64,000 bases of DNA from Companilactobacillus nodensis DSM 19682 = JCM 14932 = NBRC 107160 (GCF_000615905.1 NZ_BAMN01000005.1:1-64000), one strand, 5' to 3'; counted from the first letter of the stretch, positions 26,055-34,369 are shown. Translations and numbers: made by a program. The notes: generated by a model from the letters alone, not told the origin.

Positions 26055-26936
26055 ATGGATGTTAGAGTTTTACGCTACTTCATCGCCATCGCACAAGAGC
26101 AAAATATTTCCCGAGCTGCCCGTTTATTGCATATCTCGCAACCGGCTTTATCACGCCAAATCGCTGATTTGGAAACTAATCTTGGAACCCAATTATTTAT
26201 TCGCGGCAAGCGACAGATTCAACTGACCCAAGACGGTTATTACCTTTTAGAACGCGCACACGAGATTGTCGATTTAGTCGACAAAACCACCTACAATTTG
26301 CAAAAGCAAGACGTCGTCAGTGGAACTTTGGATATCGGAGCTGGCGAAAGCATTGCTATTCAGGGTGTTATGGATACCGTCCACGATATCATTCGCAAAT
26401 ATCCAGAAGTTCACGTCAACTTTAATAGTGGTGATTACACCGTGATTGAATCTGCACTCGACAGCGGTATTTTAGAATTCGGCATCATCATGGGACAACA
26501 TGAATTTAATAACTACAATACTTTGGACCTACCGATGAAAAACCATTGGGGTATTTTGATGCGCAAGGACGAACAATTGACGACAAAAAAATACATCCAA
26601 CCAAGTGATTTGATTGGACGTCCACTATTAGTTTCCCATCAAATTAAACAGCACCGTGATTTCAAAAATTGGTGCCAAGGATTATTTGACCAATTCAACT
26701 TTGTGGGAACTTATAATTTAATTTTCAATGCTAGTTTGTTGGTCAAAACTGGTGCCTGCATGGCCCTGACATATGACGATCTAGTAGACGTTTCCGCCGA
26801 CAGTGATTTAACCTTTCGCCCACTATCCCCTGAATTAACCGATCCAAATACTTTGATTTGGAGTAAGAAACGAACTTTGCCCGATGTGGATAAACTGTTT
26901 TTAAAGACTCTCAAAGAAAAGATTGGAGAACAGTAA
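26055..26936 (+). CDS. LysR-family regulator
   Basis: A 293-residue LysR regulator. The N-terminal helix-turn-helix reads NISRAARLLHISQPALSRQIADLETNLGTQLF, very close to consensus, followed by a periplasmic-binding-protein-like effector domain. GGAG lies eight bases before the ATG. Divergent from the acetyltransferase/SDR/aldo-keto reductase cluster, its presumed target. The 110-bp intergenic region must hold both promoters. Confidence 0.93.
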   Translation: MDVRVLRYFIAIAQEQNISRAARLLHISQPALSRQIADLETNLGTQLFIRGKRQIQLTQDGYYLLERAHEIVDLVDKTTYNLQKQDVVSGTLDIGAGESIAIQGVMDTVHDIIRKYPEVHVNFNSGDYTVIESALDSGILEFGIIMGQHEFNNYNTLDLPMKNHWGILMRKDEQLTTKKYIQPSDLIGRPLLVSHQIKQHRDFKNWCQGLFDQFNFVGTYNLIFNASLLVKTGACMALTYDDLVDVSADSDLTFRPLSPELTDPNTLIWSKKRTLPDVDKLFLKTLKEKIGEQ

Positions 26937-27010
26937 AATTGAATGGTCTAGTTAACAATTCTGGTAATGATTCTTCCATTTTAAATGCGATTTCCGATGA
27001 ATTTATAAAA

Positions 27011-27048
27011 GCATTACCAAATAACTTTGCGAAGTTAATTGGTAATGC
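27011..27048. terminator. Long hairpin behind the LysR gene
   Basis: GCATTACCAAATAACTT and AAGTTAATTGGTAATGC form a 17-bp stem with one mismatch and a four-base TGCG loop. On the minus strand it is followed by TTTTATAAAT, on the plus strand by TTAAAAATAG, so as a terminator it is imperfect in both directions. A second hairpin (CCCCATC/GATGGGG, about 27080-27107) lies between it and the immunity-like gene. Confidence 0.5.
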
Positions 27049-27148
27049 TTAAAAATAGAAAATAGCTAATATTTTATGCCCCATCTCTTTAATACCAATG
27101 GATGGGGTATATTTTGGGACTTTCAACCTTTGGCTAATTATTCAAATG

Positions 27149-27424
27149 TTAATAAATTGCAAAATTTGCACCTTTGGCAAGGTAATTTATTTTTTCTTCG
27201 TAATCTTTTCCTTCGTCCATTTGGCGCAATGTACGAGTAACTTGTGTATCGTCCTTTAATCGGCCGAATAGATAATTGTATGAATAGTTCTTGTCAAGTA
27301 GATTATAAGTCCTCAATACTAAGTTCTTAGTATAATCATCTTTATCAAGATCTTTTTCGTTATTAATGTCCGTGTATAATTCTGATAAAGTTTTCTTTGC
27401 TTCTGTATCATCTGTCATTTTCAT
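27149..27424 (-). CDS. Bacteriocin-immunity-like small protein (EntA-immunity type)
   Basis: A 91-residue acidic, helical protein. Size and the pattern TLSELYTDINNEKDLDKDDYTKNLVLRTYNLLDKNYS...YLFGRL resemble the four-helix class IIa immunity proteins such as that of enterocin A. These cytosolic proteins protect against pediocin-like bacteriocins. AGGTG lies nine bases before the ATG. It follows a similar gene by 17 bases. No bacteriocin gene is seen nearby; orphan immunity genes are common in lactobacilli. Confidence 0.55.
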   Translation of the reverse strand: MKMTDDTEAKKTLSELYTDINNEKDLDKDDYTKNLVLRTYNLLDKNYSYNYLFGRLKDDTQVTRTLRQMDEGKDYEEKINYLAKGANFAIY

Positions 27425-27441
27425 AAATATACACCTGCTTT

Positions 27442-27753
27442 TTATTTTTTACTGTCCGTAAATATATTGTTAACTGAAAATGAGTTAGTGTACTTCTTAT
27501 CTATATCTTCAATTTGTTCATAGAAGTTCTTTCCCTCATCAGTCAATCTGAAATCCTCGAACAATGATAGTCGACCCAAGTATGCCTCCAATGATATTAA
27601 CGTTCCATCGTTTACATCATTGAACTCATCTAATTCTCTATAGACATCCAAGATGGCCTTGCCAGCAAGTTTATTACTTTCAAGGGCCATGTCAAGAGTT
27701 TCGTACAATTTTGAAAGGATCAATTTCAATCCCTCCAAATCTTCTCGCTTCAA
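27442..27753 (-). CDS. Bacteriocin-immunity-like small protein
   Basis: A 103-codon frame from a TTG at 27753; a second TTG at 27723 has a better ribosome site (GGAGG eight bases upstream) and would give 93 residues beginning ILSKLYETLDMALES. The helical pattern and the LISLEAYLGRLSLFEDFRLTDEGKNFYEQI region fit the EntA-type immunity family, more loosely than the downstream gene. The pair forms an operon, divergent from the XRE-TPR regulator at 27921. Confidence 0.5.
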   Translation of the reverse strand: MKREDLEGLKLILSKLYETLDMALESNKLAGKAILDVYRELDEFNDVNDGTLISLEAYLGRLSLFEDFRLTDEGKNFYEQIEDIDKKYTNSFSVNNIFTDSKK

Positions 27754-27871
27754 TGGGCTTCACTCTCCGTCCTTCTAAGATTTATAGGCAATCATACAAC
27801 ATAGATAAAACTATGTCTATTTATATGATACCGCTTCCACAAAAATACTTAAATAGGGCTTAATACTTTCC

Positions 27872-27900
27872 TTAAAATAATTTATATGGCATTATTTTAA
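27872..27900 (+). promoter_or_regulatory. Perfect 10-9-10 inverted repeat before the XRE-TPR gene
   Basis: TTAAAATAAT and ATTATTTTAA flank a nine-base spacer, ending 11 bases before the GGAG ribosome site of the regulator gene. It is a likely operator for the regulator itself and perhaps for the divergent immunity-like genes. Confidence 0.5.
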
Positions 27901-27920
27901 TCAAATAACATGGAGAAAAA

Positions 27921-28754
27921 GTGGGCAAAATGAATAATCTAGGTGAAATACTCAAGGAAAAAAGAATAGCGTTAAAAATGTCACAAAAAGAACTAGCTGA
28001 AGATATCTGCACTCAGCCATTGATCTCTTCAATTGAAAAAGGCAAGTATATTCCTAACTCACAAATTTTGATTTTGTTATGTCAGAGGCTTCAAATTGAC
28101 ATTGATAATATCAGTCTGGACAACAATTACCAGATAAGCTCTAAAGCAGAATTTAACAACATGATCACTACACTTTGTAATAATCATGAATATAAAAAAC
28201 TAAAAGAGTTCTTACTTCAAGATTCCACCATCAATTCCATCTCCAATGATGAACAAACCAAAGCATATTATTATTACCTTGGTGTCGCATATTTACAAGC
28301 AGATCACGATTTAGATGCAGCTCAAACTAATTTTAAGTTGGTTTTATCAAATTATAATACCAAAAACAAACTTACAACTTTGAATAGATTGACGTCAGCT
28401 TCCTTAGCCGTAATCTTCGCTAAAAAAGGACTGATGAATTCATCTAATGAATACCTGAACAATGCTTTTCGTAACTTTGATACTGCAAGATTTGAAACCA
28501 ATCAAATTGCTTTGTTTTATTTAGCTGCCTACTCCCGCTCACTTCTGAATAAAAATATCGATGCTATCACTTGGGTCGATCAGGGAATAGAGTTTGCATC
28601 CCAACATGATTCACATTATATGCTCGGTAATATGTACTATCTATTAGCGCAATTATTATCAAAATCGAATCAGTCGGATGCGTCGAACCAGTCTCGTGAC
28701 AGATCCGACATGTTTGCGGAATTATTTGGTGAAAAAATATTTAAAACTAATTAA
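27921..28754 (+). CDS. XRE-TPR regulator, Rgg/PlcR-like
   Basis: A 277-residue protein with an N-terminal XRE helix-turn-helix (LGEILKEKRIALKMSQKELAEDICTQPLISSIEKG) and a long helical C-terminus of TPR character. This architecture is that of the RRNPP family (Rgg, PlcR, PrgX), which usually sense short peptides. The start is GTG 27921 with GGAG five bases upstream, or ATG 27930. No short hydrophobic pheromone gene is evident next to it. Divergent from two immunity-like genes, suggesting bacteriocin-related control; this is inference. Confidence 0.8.
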   Translation: MGKMNNLGEILKEKRIALKMSQKELAEDICTQPLISSIEKGKYIPNSQILILLCQRLQIDIDNISLDNNYQISSKAEFNNMITTLCNNHEYKKLKEFLLQDSTINSISNDEQTKAYYYYLGVAYLQADHDLDAAQTNFKLVLSNYNTKNKLTTLNRLTSASLAVIFAKKGLMNSSNEYLNNAFRNFDTARFETNQIALFYLAAYSRSLLNKNIDAITWVDQGIEFASQHDSHYMLGNMYYLLAQLLSKSNQSDASNQSRDRSDMFAELFGEKIFKTN

Positions 28755-28799
28755 ATAACACGTCAATATTTGTATTTGTTGACGGTCTAACTACCTTGC

Positions 28800-28860
28800 T
28801 ACAATGTGATTGTATTAAAAAAGACGATATTGAGTTTTTAATTCAACGTCGTCTTTTTTT
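28800..28860. terminator. Hairpin terminator preceded by a promoter-like word shared with the antisense RNAs
   Basis: GACGA/TCGTC with TTGA/TCAA and long A/T flanks (28817-28860) forms a bidirectional terminator behind the regulator gene. Just before it is TACAATGTGATTGTA-TTAAAAAAG, which matches the -10 region and start of antisense RNA copy 1 (10620-10643) almost base for base. It may be the remnant of a third such promoter. Confidence 0.6.
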
Positions 28861-28873
28861 GCCGTTTCGCCAT

Positions 28874-29021
28874 GCAGGTACAATATCCGTGGGGAACGAC
28901 CATGGCCAAAGTACGGTCTATGGTCTCGACTTGAAGCCGAAAATCTCGTCTTCAAGGTCGTCCATGCAGTAAGCCAGCATAATTCGCTGACTAACTGCAT
29001 CTTCACGGACACAGTACCTGC
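28874..29021 (+). repeat. Structured intergenic repeat, copy A
   Basis: A roughly 150-bp element closed by GCAGGTAC (28874-28881) and GTACCTGC (29014-29021), with further pairing CCGTG/CACGG. Inside are three hairpins: GACCAT/ATGGTC, CTTGAAG/CTTCAAG and ATGCAGT/ACTGCAT (the last extended by CAGC/GCTG). Its core words GTGGG, ACCA, GCC, AGT-CGGTCT, TCGACTT, CGTCC and TAAG recur in the same order on the opposite strand of copy B. The reading frame across it (28815-29012) is probably accidental. Confidence 0.65.
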
Positions 29022-29082
29022 CTGACTACACTAAATTTCGTAATAACTATTCTATTACATGAATTAACTTAATATAGCTGGA

Positions 29083-29248
29083 GATTGTCAGTGATGTAAC
29101 CAGCTGTAAAAGTTTTGTTAGATTGGTGATTTATCCGGCCTTACAAAACGGACGAACTTTAAGATTTGCAAAGCAAAGTTTAAAGTCGAAGTCCCAGACC
29201 GAACTAAGGCTGGGGCTGGTCCCACAGCAGGTGGAATCACTGACAATC
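29083..29248 (-). repeat. Structured intergenic repeat, copy B, inverted relative to copy A
   Basis: Bounded by a perfect 13-bp inverted repeat GATTGTCAGTGAT (29083-29095) / ATCACTGACAATC (29236-29248). Read on the minus strand it contains GTGGG-ACCA-GCC-AGTTCGGTCT-TTCGACTT-CGTCC-TAAG in the same order as copy A on plus, and an internal hairpin ACTTTAA/TTAAAGT. The element ends 17 bases before the esterase stop. Together with copy A it fills the 511-bp interval 28755-29265, which holds no convincing protein gene. Confidence 0.6.
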
Positions 29249-29265
29249 GGAAGCGACATCCAACA

Positions 29266-30126
29266 TCAAAATAGTTTTTCAACCAACCAATCAGCAACCA
29301 ATTTAATAACCTCCGGTTGATACCACTCAACAGTCGCGTGATTAGCACCCTCAATAGTTACTCGATCAACTGAAACATCGTTCTCTTTCAAACGTGCTTC
29401 CATCTCTTCAGCTTGATATGGAGAAACAATCGTATCAGCGTCCCCATGCATCAATAAAAATGGTGCCAACCCTTTCTTAACATGATTGATTGGACTGGCG
29501 AACTTAGCACTCTTCTCAACATCAGTAATAGCATGCGCAGTATCCTCACCATAAGAAACACCATTAACCAATAATGCCTCAGTAGAAGTAGGTGAAGCAT
29601 GAAAATCAGTATCGATTCCCTTACCAATTGTTAATAGATCAGAGATCCCATACAATGAAACAACTGCAGAGACCGTCGTATCAGCGACCTCACCAGTATC
29701 TGGCATGTACTCACTCTTTTCGGCTGTTGTACCAACAAATTGAGAAAGATATCCCCCAGCAGAATCTCCCATTACAGCAATTCTAGTCGAGTCGATTCCG
29801 TATTTTTTGGAATTACGACGTAAATATCCCAAAGCATTCTTGCCATCATTTAAGATAGCTGGAAAAGCATCAGGTACTGCACGATATTCTGCCGCAGCAA
29901 CAACTATGCCTCGCTGGGCAATGGCAGTACGCATTTGAATATACTTATGATAATTAGCAGATGTGAACCCGCCACCTGGGAAATAAATAACGGCTGGCTT
30001 CGCAACATCTGTATCAGGTACTAACAATGACATGCGCATCTCGCGAATCGTATCATGTTCTTTAACTTGCGAGAAAGTAACATCGTGATATTCATTAACC
30101 TTCGGAACTGTAACATTTACTTTCAT
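29266..30126 (-). CDS. Alpha/beta hydrolase (esterase/lipase, BD-FAE type)
   Basis: A 286-residue esterase of the hormone-sensitive-lipase/BD-FAE group. The oxyanion loop is YFPGGGF at 49-54, the nucleophile Ser122 in GDSAGG, the acid in MHGDADTIVSP and the His in EGANHATVEWY. Substrates are probably short-chain esters. AAGGA lies about 11 bases before the ATG. It is preceded in the same operon by a YczE-like membrane protein, with a six-base gap. Confidence 0.88.
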   Translation of the reverse strand: MKVNVTVPKVNEYHDVTFSQVKEHDTIREMRMSLLVPDTDVAKPAVIYFPGGGFTSANYHKYIQMRTAIAQRGIVVAAAEYRAVPDAFPAILNDGKNALGYLRRNSKKYGIDSTRIAVMGDSAGGYLSQFVGTTAEKSEYMPDTGEVADTTVSAVVSLYGISDLLTIGKGIDTDFHASPTSTEALLVNGVSYGEDTAHAITDVEKSAKFASPINHVKKGLAPFLLMHGDADTIVSPYQAEEMEARLKENDVSVDRVTIEGANHATVEWYQPEVIKLVADWLVEKLF

Positions 30127-30132
30127 ATTAAA

Positions 30133-30807
30133 TTATCCTTCCTGAACATCCTCAGTTTTAAAATTATGTTTCAAACTAGGCCAAATCAACTTATCTGACT
30201 CTGCGATTAAAATTCCATTCAGCAATATTGAGAACAGTGTTCCAATATTTACCGCATAAATACTATGTGTCGCAACAAATGCTACAACTACGATCAATAT
30301 TGGTGGTATGAAATCAATAATCTGGGCTGCGGTTGAATTACCCTTCAAATACAAGAATCGTAAAATATTTGTCGTGTCATCATTAGGATGCATAACAATA
30401 TTGGCACGCTGATACAAAGAAATTGCGATACAGAAACACGCTACTCCAGAAAATGAAATCAAAGTTCTAACTAACATTGGCAAGTGTTGAACACCGGCCA
30501 TAGTCAATAAATTCGTAAATATATCTACAAAATAGCTGAAGAATAGAATATATAAAACTTCAGCTACGAATCTTTTAATATCTATTTTTTTAATCAGTAT
30601 CAAATTGGTCAAGGCATTAGCAACACCGAAGACAAACAGCATCGTACCAACGTTAACACCTAACCACATATTAAGATTGACCGCTGCGGCGGTCCACACT
30701 CCACTTCCCATATTGGAAGTTATACACAATCCATTCCCGAAAGCATTCAGAACTAAGCCGATTATTAAGGCAATGGTTCTAGTCTGTAATGAATTTTTGA
30801 TATACAT
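30133..30807 (-). CDS. YczE/YitT-like membrane protein
   Basis: A 224-residue protein with about five membrane segments. The start LIIGLVLNAFGNGLCITSNMGSGVWTAAAVNLNMWLGVNVG has the G-x-G-x-x-L ... G-x-x-P/V-W pattern of the YczE/YyaS group of uncharacterised membrane proteins. The AAGGAG ribosome site is only two bases from the ATG, unusually short. Co-transcribed with the downstream esterase. Transport role presumed, substrate unknown. Confidence 0.75.
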   Translation of the reverse strand: MYIKNSLQTRTIALIIGLVLNAFGNGLCITSNMGSGVWTAAAVNLNMWLGVNVGTMLFVFGVANALTNLILIKKIDIKRFVAEVLYILFFSYFVDIFTNLLTMAGVQHLPMLVRTLISFSGVACFCIAISLYQRANIVMHPNDDTTNILRFLYLKGNSTAAQIIDFIPPILIVVVAFVATHSIYAVNIGTLFSILLNGILIAESDKLIWPSLKHNFKTEDVQEG

Positions 30808-30855
30808 CACTCCTTTTTTAAAACGATACTGATTATCTTATCACTTTGGGACACA

Positions 30856-30890
30856 CAAAAAGCAACCATAATAATAATGGTTGCTTCGAA
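30856..30890 (-). terminator. Terminator behind mazF
   Basis: AGCAACCAT (30861-30869) and ATGGTTGCT (30877-30885) followed by TTTTT on the minus strand. Confidence 0.85.
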
Positions 30891-31217
30891 CTAAACAAAC
30901 ACTTCTATAGTTGCTAAAGTATTAGCCCAACTAACGGGATCACATTTTTCTATAAATTCAATACTTCTCTTGGTGTAATCCACTGACCTAATTTGATGAG
31001 TTACTATATCTCCACAAATTATTTTCGGTTCAGAAATTTCAACATACGTTCCAAATTTTCTATGTGTACTAGTTATCGGACACACTATACAAAAGCCTGT
31101 TGATTCATTAAATCCATTGTTACTAACGATTAAAGCTGGTCTTCTCTTTTTTATTTCGTGTCCAAGTGACGGATCAAAAGAAATGTATACAATGTCACGT
31201 TGTTCAGGAATATACAT
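30891..31217 (-). CDS. mazF: MazF/PemK-type endoribonuclease toxin
   Basis: A 108-residue MazF-family toxin: PEQRDIVYISFDPSLGHEIKKRRPALIVSN carries the conserved basic-R-P-A/G-L-V core, and CIVCPITST is the second conserved strand. MazF cleaves single-stranded RNA at short motifs. ATG 31217 has GGAGG seven bases upstream, located in the end of the antitoxin gene; the in-frame extension upstream lies within that gene. Only two bases separate it from the MazE stop, the usual toxin-antitoxin arrangement. Confidence 0.92.
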   Translation of the reverse strand: MYIPEQRDIVYISFDPSLGHEIKKRRPALIVSNNGFNESTGFCIVCPITSTHRKFGTYVEISEPKIICGDIVTHQIRSVDYTKRSIEFIEKCDPVSWANTLATIEVFV

Positions 31218-31219
31218 AA

Positions 31220-31438
31220 TTAATCCTCCATTTGATCCCACTCATCATCCTCCTGAGTAATACTCTGACGAAAATCTTTCCAGTCTTCTGGATTTTTAAA
31301 TAAATCTTCCTTATTAGGCACCATCACTATCGCTTCCCCTACTTTATAAATTTCGTAAGATTTGTTAGTTTGAACTTTTATTTCACTAGGAATGATAACT
31401 CCAACTGAATTTCCTATTTTTCGTGTAGTTGTTTTCAT
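31220..31438 (-). CDS. mazE: MazE/AbrB-type antitoxin
   Basis: A 72-residue antitoxin. The swapped-hairpin DNA-binding half reads RKIGNSVGVIIPSEIKVQTNKSYEIYKVG; the acidic C-terminal tail (NPEDWKDFRQSITQEDDEWDQMED) binds MazF. GGAGG lies seven bases before the ATG. First gene of the module, expected to autoregulate it together with MazF. Confidence 0.92.
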   Translation of the reverse strand: MKTTTRKIGNSVGVIIPSEIKVQTNKSYEIYKVGEAIVMVPNKEDLFKNPEDWKDFRQSITQEDDEWDQMED

Positions 31439-31503
31439 AGGTATTCCTCCATATGTGACATCAGTATAATTTAATTTAACATTGTATTCAAATAATCGGT
31501 TTT

Positions 31504-31546
31504 AAAAAAAGAGCAATTCTTCATTTGCGAAAAACTGCCCTCTAAC
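31504..31546 (-). terminator. Terminator behind the MFS gene
   Basis: On the minus strand AGAG-GGCAGTTTTT and AAGAATTGCTCT form an imperfect stem followed by seven T. Confidence 0.65.
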
Positions 31547-33013
31547 CTAACTTTCAGTACTATTTTTATAACCAAACTTATTAATAATAATTGCCAAAAG
31601 AATAACAACTAGGCCCAATAAATAAATCCAATGTAATCCACCATACAGAACTTGTCTTAACGATGGCAATACACGTGCGGGCAATTTAACAGCCGTCTTC
31701 GGATTGATCAATGTATTGACTAAAGAAAGATTAGCCCCCTGATGACTTGAAATACCGTTCTGGATACCAACATTCAATACAATTCCAAAGATAGAAACCA
31801 TTAATGTCTGTCCCAAAGTTCTAGCAAGTGTATTAAATGAAGTTGCCACACCCACATCTCGTTTTGAAACTAAATGCTGCGATTCGACTGTCGTTGAGAC
31901 AATCGTTATTCCAAACCCGAAACCACTAATAGCGGTTATAACTAAGAACCAGCCAAAATGTGTCATCATGGGAATAAATGCCAGCAAAATACCGGCAAAC
32001 AACACGATTGATAAACTAAAGCGCAAAATACGATACGGCGTCCACTTTATAATCAGATAGCTGGTAACAAAAGAACCAATAATCCAGAAAATCGAATGTG
32101 GTGTCACCACGAATCCTGCGATAGATACTGGCACTCCAATAACACCTTGAACCCAAATAGGAATGTACACTGTAATCGCCATTAAATATCCGTTGATCAG
32201 TGCCGCGACAGCATTTTGTACCATAAACGGTTTGTTTTTGAACAACATCAACGGAACAACCGGTTCAGCAGCAGATTTTTCGTGACGAATAAAACGCCAG
32301 AGAGTAAACACACTAATGATCCAAAAAACAAAAATACTGATCCAATTGATATTTTTATAACTTAAGAATTGAAAACTCAGCATTAAAAACAACACACTTA
32401 TCATCAACCAAAAGCTTCCGCCGTAATCGATATTCGTTCGATTATATTGTTTTGGTTCATGTAAGAACAATTGAAACAGCAACATCACTAATAATCGAAA
32501 GGGTATATTGATAAAGAATACCCAATGCCAATTAAGTGTATTGACAATTATTCCACCGATCAATGGTGCAGTGAGTGTAGCAATCCCCCACACCAAGTTA
32601 TTAATCCCCAAGATCTGCGGCCGTTTCTCATATGGATATAGGTCCGCAATAATCGTCACAGTTGCCGTAGGTAAAGCACCGGCGCCTAATCCTTGTATCG
32701 CTCTCCAGAAGACAAGTGCATACATGGAATTAGATAATCCACTCATTAATGAACCGAATGTAAAAATAGCTAGACCGATTTGGACAACTGGTTTTCGCCC
32801 AATCAGGTCCGTCAACTTGCCATATATTGGCGTAACCATTGCAGTCACTAACAAATAAATTGAAAATACCCAACTCATAAGTGAGACACCATGTAAATCA
32901 CCAACAATGGTCGGCAATGCCGTTGAAAGGATGGTACCTTCAACAGAACTAACAAAAGTTGCAAGATAAATAGCTATCGTCACAACAATTAAATTAGTTT
33001 TTGATTGCGTCAT
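31547..33013 (-). CDS. MFS multidrug transporter, DHA2 type
   Basis: A 488-residue 14-segment pump: FVSSVEGTILSTALPTIVGD, GKLTDLIGRKPV, RAIQGLGAGALPTATVTII, LNWHWVFFINIPF. Clear paralogue of the gene at 5939-7408. A GGGGG-type ribosome site precedes the ATG. Monocistronic. The predicted role is proton-driven export of lipophilic drugs; the specific substrate is unknown. Confidence 0.92.
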   Translation of the reverse strand: MTQSKTNLIVVTIAIYLATFVSSVEGTILSTALPTIVGDLHGVSLMSWVFSIYLLVTAMVTPIYGKLTDLIGRKPVVQIGLAIFTFGSLMSGLSNSMYALVFWRAIQGLGAGALPTATVTIIADLYPYEKRPQILGINNLVWGIATLTAPLIGGIIVNTLNWHWVFFINIPFRLLVMLLFQLFLHEPKQYNRTNIDYGGSFWLMISVLFLMLSFQFLSYKNINWISIFVFWIISVFTLWRFIRHEKSAAEPVVPLMLFKNKPFMVQNAVAALINGYLMAITVYIPIWVQGVIGVPVSIAGFVVTPHSIFWIIGSFVTSYLIIKWTPYRILRFSLSIVLFAGILLAFIPMMTHFGWFLVITAISGFGFGITIVSTTVESQHLVSKRDVGVATSFNTLARTLGQTLMVSIFGIVLNVGIQNGISSHQGANLSLVNTLINPKTAVKLPARVLPSLRQVLYGGLHWIYLLGLVVILLAIIINKFGYKNSTES

Positions 33014-33099
33014 TATTCAAATCCCCCTTTTGAACTGGCAATAAAAAGAATATGTTCTAATGCTATCACGTAATAGGCGAATTCGACACTATTTATCGA

Positions 33100-33181
33100 A
33101 AAAAAGAGCGTGACATGAGTATAACCTAAAAGAACAGTGAATTTACATAGTAAATTCACTGTTCTTTGTAGTTAAGTCACA
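33100..33181. repeat. Dispersed hairpin repeat, copy 1
   Basis: A perfect 18-bp stem (33129-33146 with 33150-33167, three-base loop ATA) between conserved flanks AAAAAGAGCGTGAC ... GAGTATAACCTAAA and TTTGTAGTTAA ... GTCACAG. The outer GTGAC/GTCAC also pair. Copy 2 (39386-39547, opposite orientation) shares the flanks but has a different stem sequence that still pairs. Confidence 0.65.
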
Positions 33182-33210
33182 GAAATTTCTTTAAAACAAT
33201 TTGTTATTCT

Positions 33211-34248
33211 TTAATGTTTGATTATACTAATTCCCACTAAACCAATTACCGAAACCAACGAAAAACTGGCTAAGGTTATATAGTAATCAGTATTTGAATC
33301 AGGTACTTCGCCTTGATCTGCTCCAGACTGACCGATAGTTTTGCTTGTGTCAGTATCTGACTTATCAGAACTGTTATTGCCTGAAGTAACCGGCTTAGAT
33401 AACAAACCTGATTGTTGCAACTGGTTGCTTGAACTGGCTGAGGTACTATTGTTCTTCAATAAGTTCGTTGAATCATCATCAGAATTACTACTATCAGTAC
33501 TTTTATCCTCTGAAGAATTAGTTTGAGCAGATGGCTGTGTAATGACTTGCTTGCCACTGTTATCGGTATTGGCATCGGCACTATCAGTAACTGTATCTGT
33601 CTGAGTACCACTATCAGATGACGTTACATCAGACGTATTAGCTGAATCGGTCACTGTTCCAGTATCATTCGCCTTATACACATAAATAACCGTTCCACCT
33701 GTTCCGGTCAACGTACCATTGGCTGGCAAACTACTCTCGTCCATTTTGACAAAAGTATAGCCATTAATATTCAGCTGCTTAGTCGTGTAATTCAAATAAT
33801 TAGCATTAGCTGAATCGGTTGAATGGTTAGCTTCAGTACTAGCTGAGATTTCATTGCCGTCGGTGTCGACATACTTTACCATCACATTACCGACCGTAAC
33901 TTTACCTTGCAATGTGATTTTTCCGTTACTGTCCAATTCATTTGAAAATGTATAGCCTGTATTCTCCGCTGGATCAACCGTAATTATGACATTTTTCGTA
34001 CCAACCTCTGATTGACCCTCACTGAAATGGCTAACAACTGGATGAGTCAAATCATCCCCGGTAACAATAGGCAACTTAACTGATCCATCATACCAATAAA
34101 CCTCATTACCACTAGATAATGTAGTTTTTACCAGTTTGCTTGTTGTAGTCTGCTCATCTGCGTGAGCAATTGCAGGTTGTGATTCATAAACTCCGAATCC
34201 CAAAACCCACAATCCCATAGACAGTATCGCGTATTTCTTGAAATTCAT
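33211..34248 (-). CDS. Surface protein with one MucBP domain and atypical C-terminal anchor
   Basis: A 345-residue exported protein. The signal peptide ends near AIAHADE (residue 31). One MucBP-type domain spans about 115-195 (GNVMVKYVDTDGNEIS, NYLNYTTKQLNINGYTFV, VIYVYK). A long Ser/Thr/Asp-rich low-complexity stretch (200-310) follows. The C-terminus is a membrane span (TLASFSLVSVIGLVGISIIKH) with a short basic end, but where LPXTG is expected there is VPDSNTD, so sortase anchoring is doubtful. GGAG precedes the ATG. Confidence 0.82.
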   Translation of the reverse strand: MNFKKYAILSMGLWVLGFGVYESQPAIAHADEQTTTSKLVKTTLSSGNEVYWYDGSVKLPIVTGDDLTHPVVSHFSEGQSEVGTKNVIITVDPAENTGYTFSNELDSNGKITLQGKVTVGNVMVKYVDTDGNEISASTEANHSTDSANANYLNYTTKQLNINGYTFVKMDESSLPANGTLTGTGGTVIYVYKANDTGTVTDSANTSDVTSSDSGTQTDTVTDSADANTDNSGKQVITQPSAQTNSSEDKSTDSSNSDDDSTNLLKNNSTSASSSNQLQQSGLLSKPVTSGNNSSDKSDTDTSKTIGQSGADQGEVPDSNTDYYITLASFSLVSVIGLVGISIIKH

Positions 34249-34369
34249 AACTAAAACTCCCTCTCCATAAAATCAGTAAAACTTACATTACAAATTTAAT
34301 TGTAATAATGATATTTGAATTATTTATGAAGTTTCCGGTTACATTTTTGTTACCATTACGTTTCAAGAC

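Noticed and set aside
26937-27050. A 37-codon frame behind LysR (NGLVNNSGNDSSILNAISDE)
   Set aside because: Its second half is the 17-bp hairpin, and it lacks a start codon with ribosome site; it may be a relic but cannot be supported.
28815-29012. A minus-strand protein of 65 residues
   Set aside because: It covers the structured repeat A and terminator; pairing of the arms explains the sequence better than coding.
29118-29354. A minus-strand protein of 78 residues overlapping the esterase end
   Set aside because: It runs through structured repeat B and out of frame over the esterase gene, without ribosome site.
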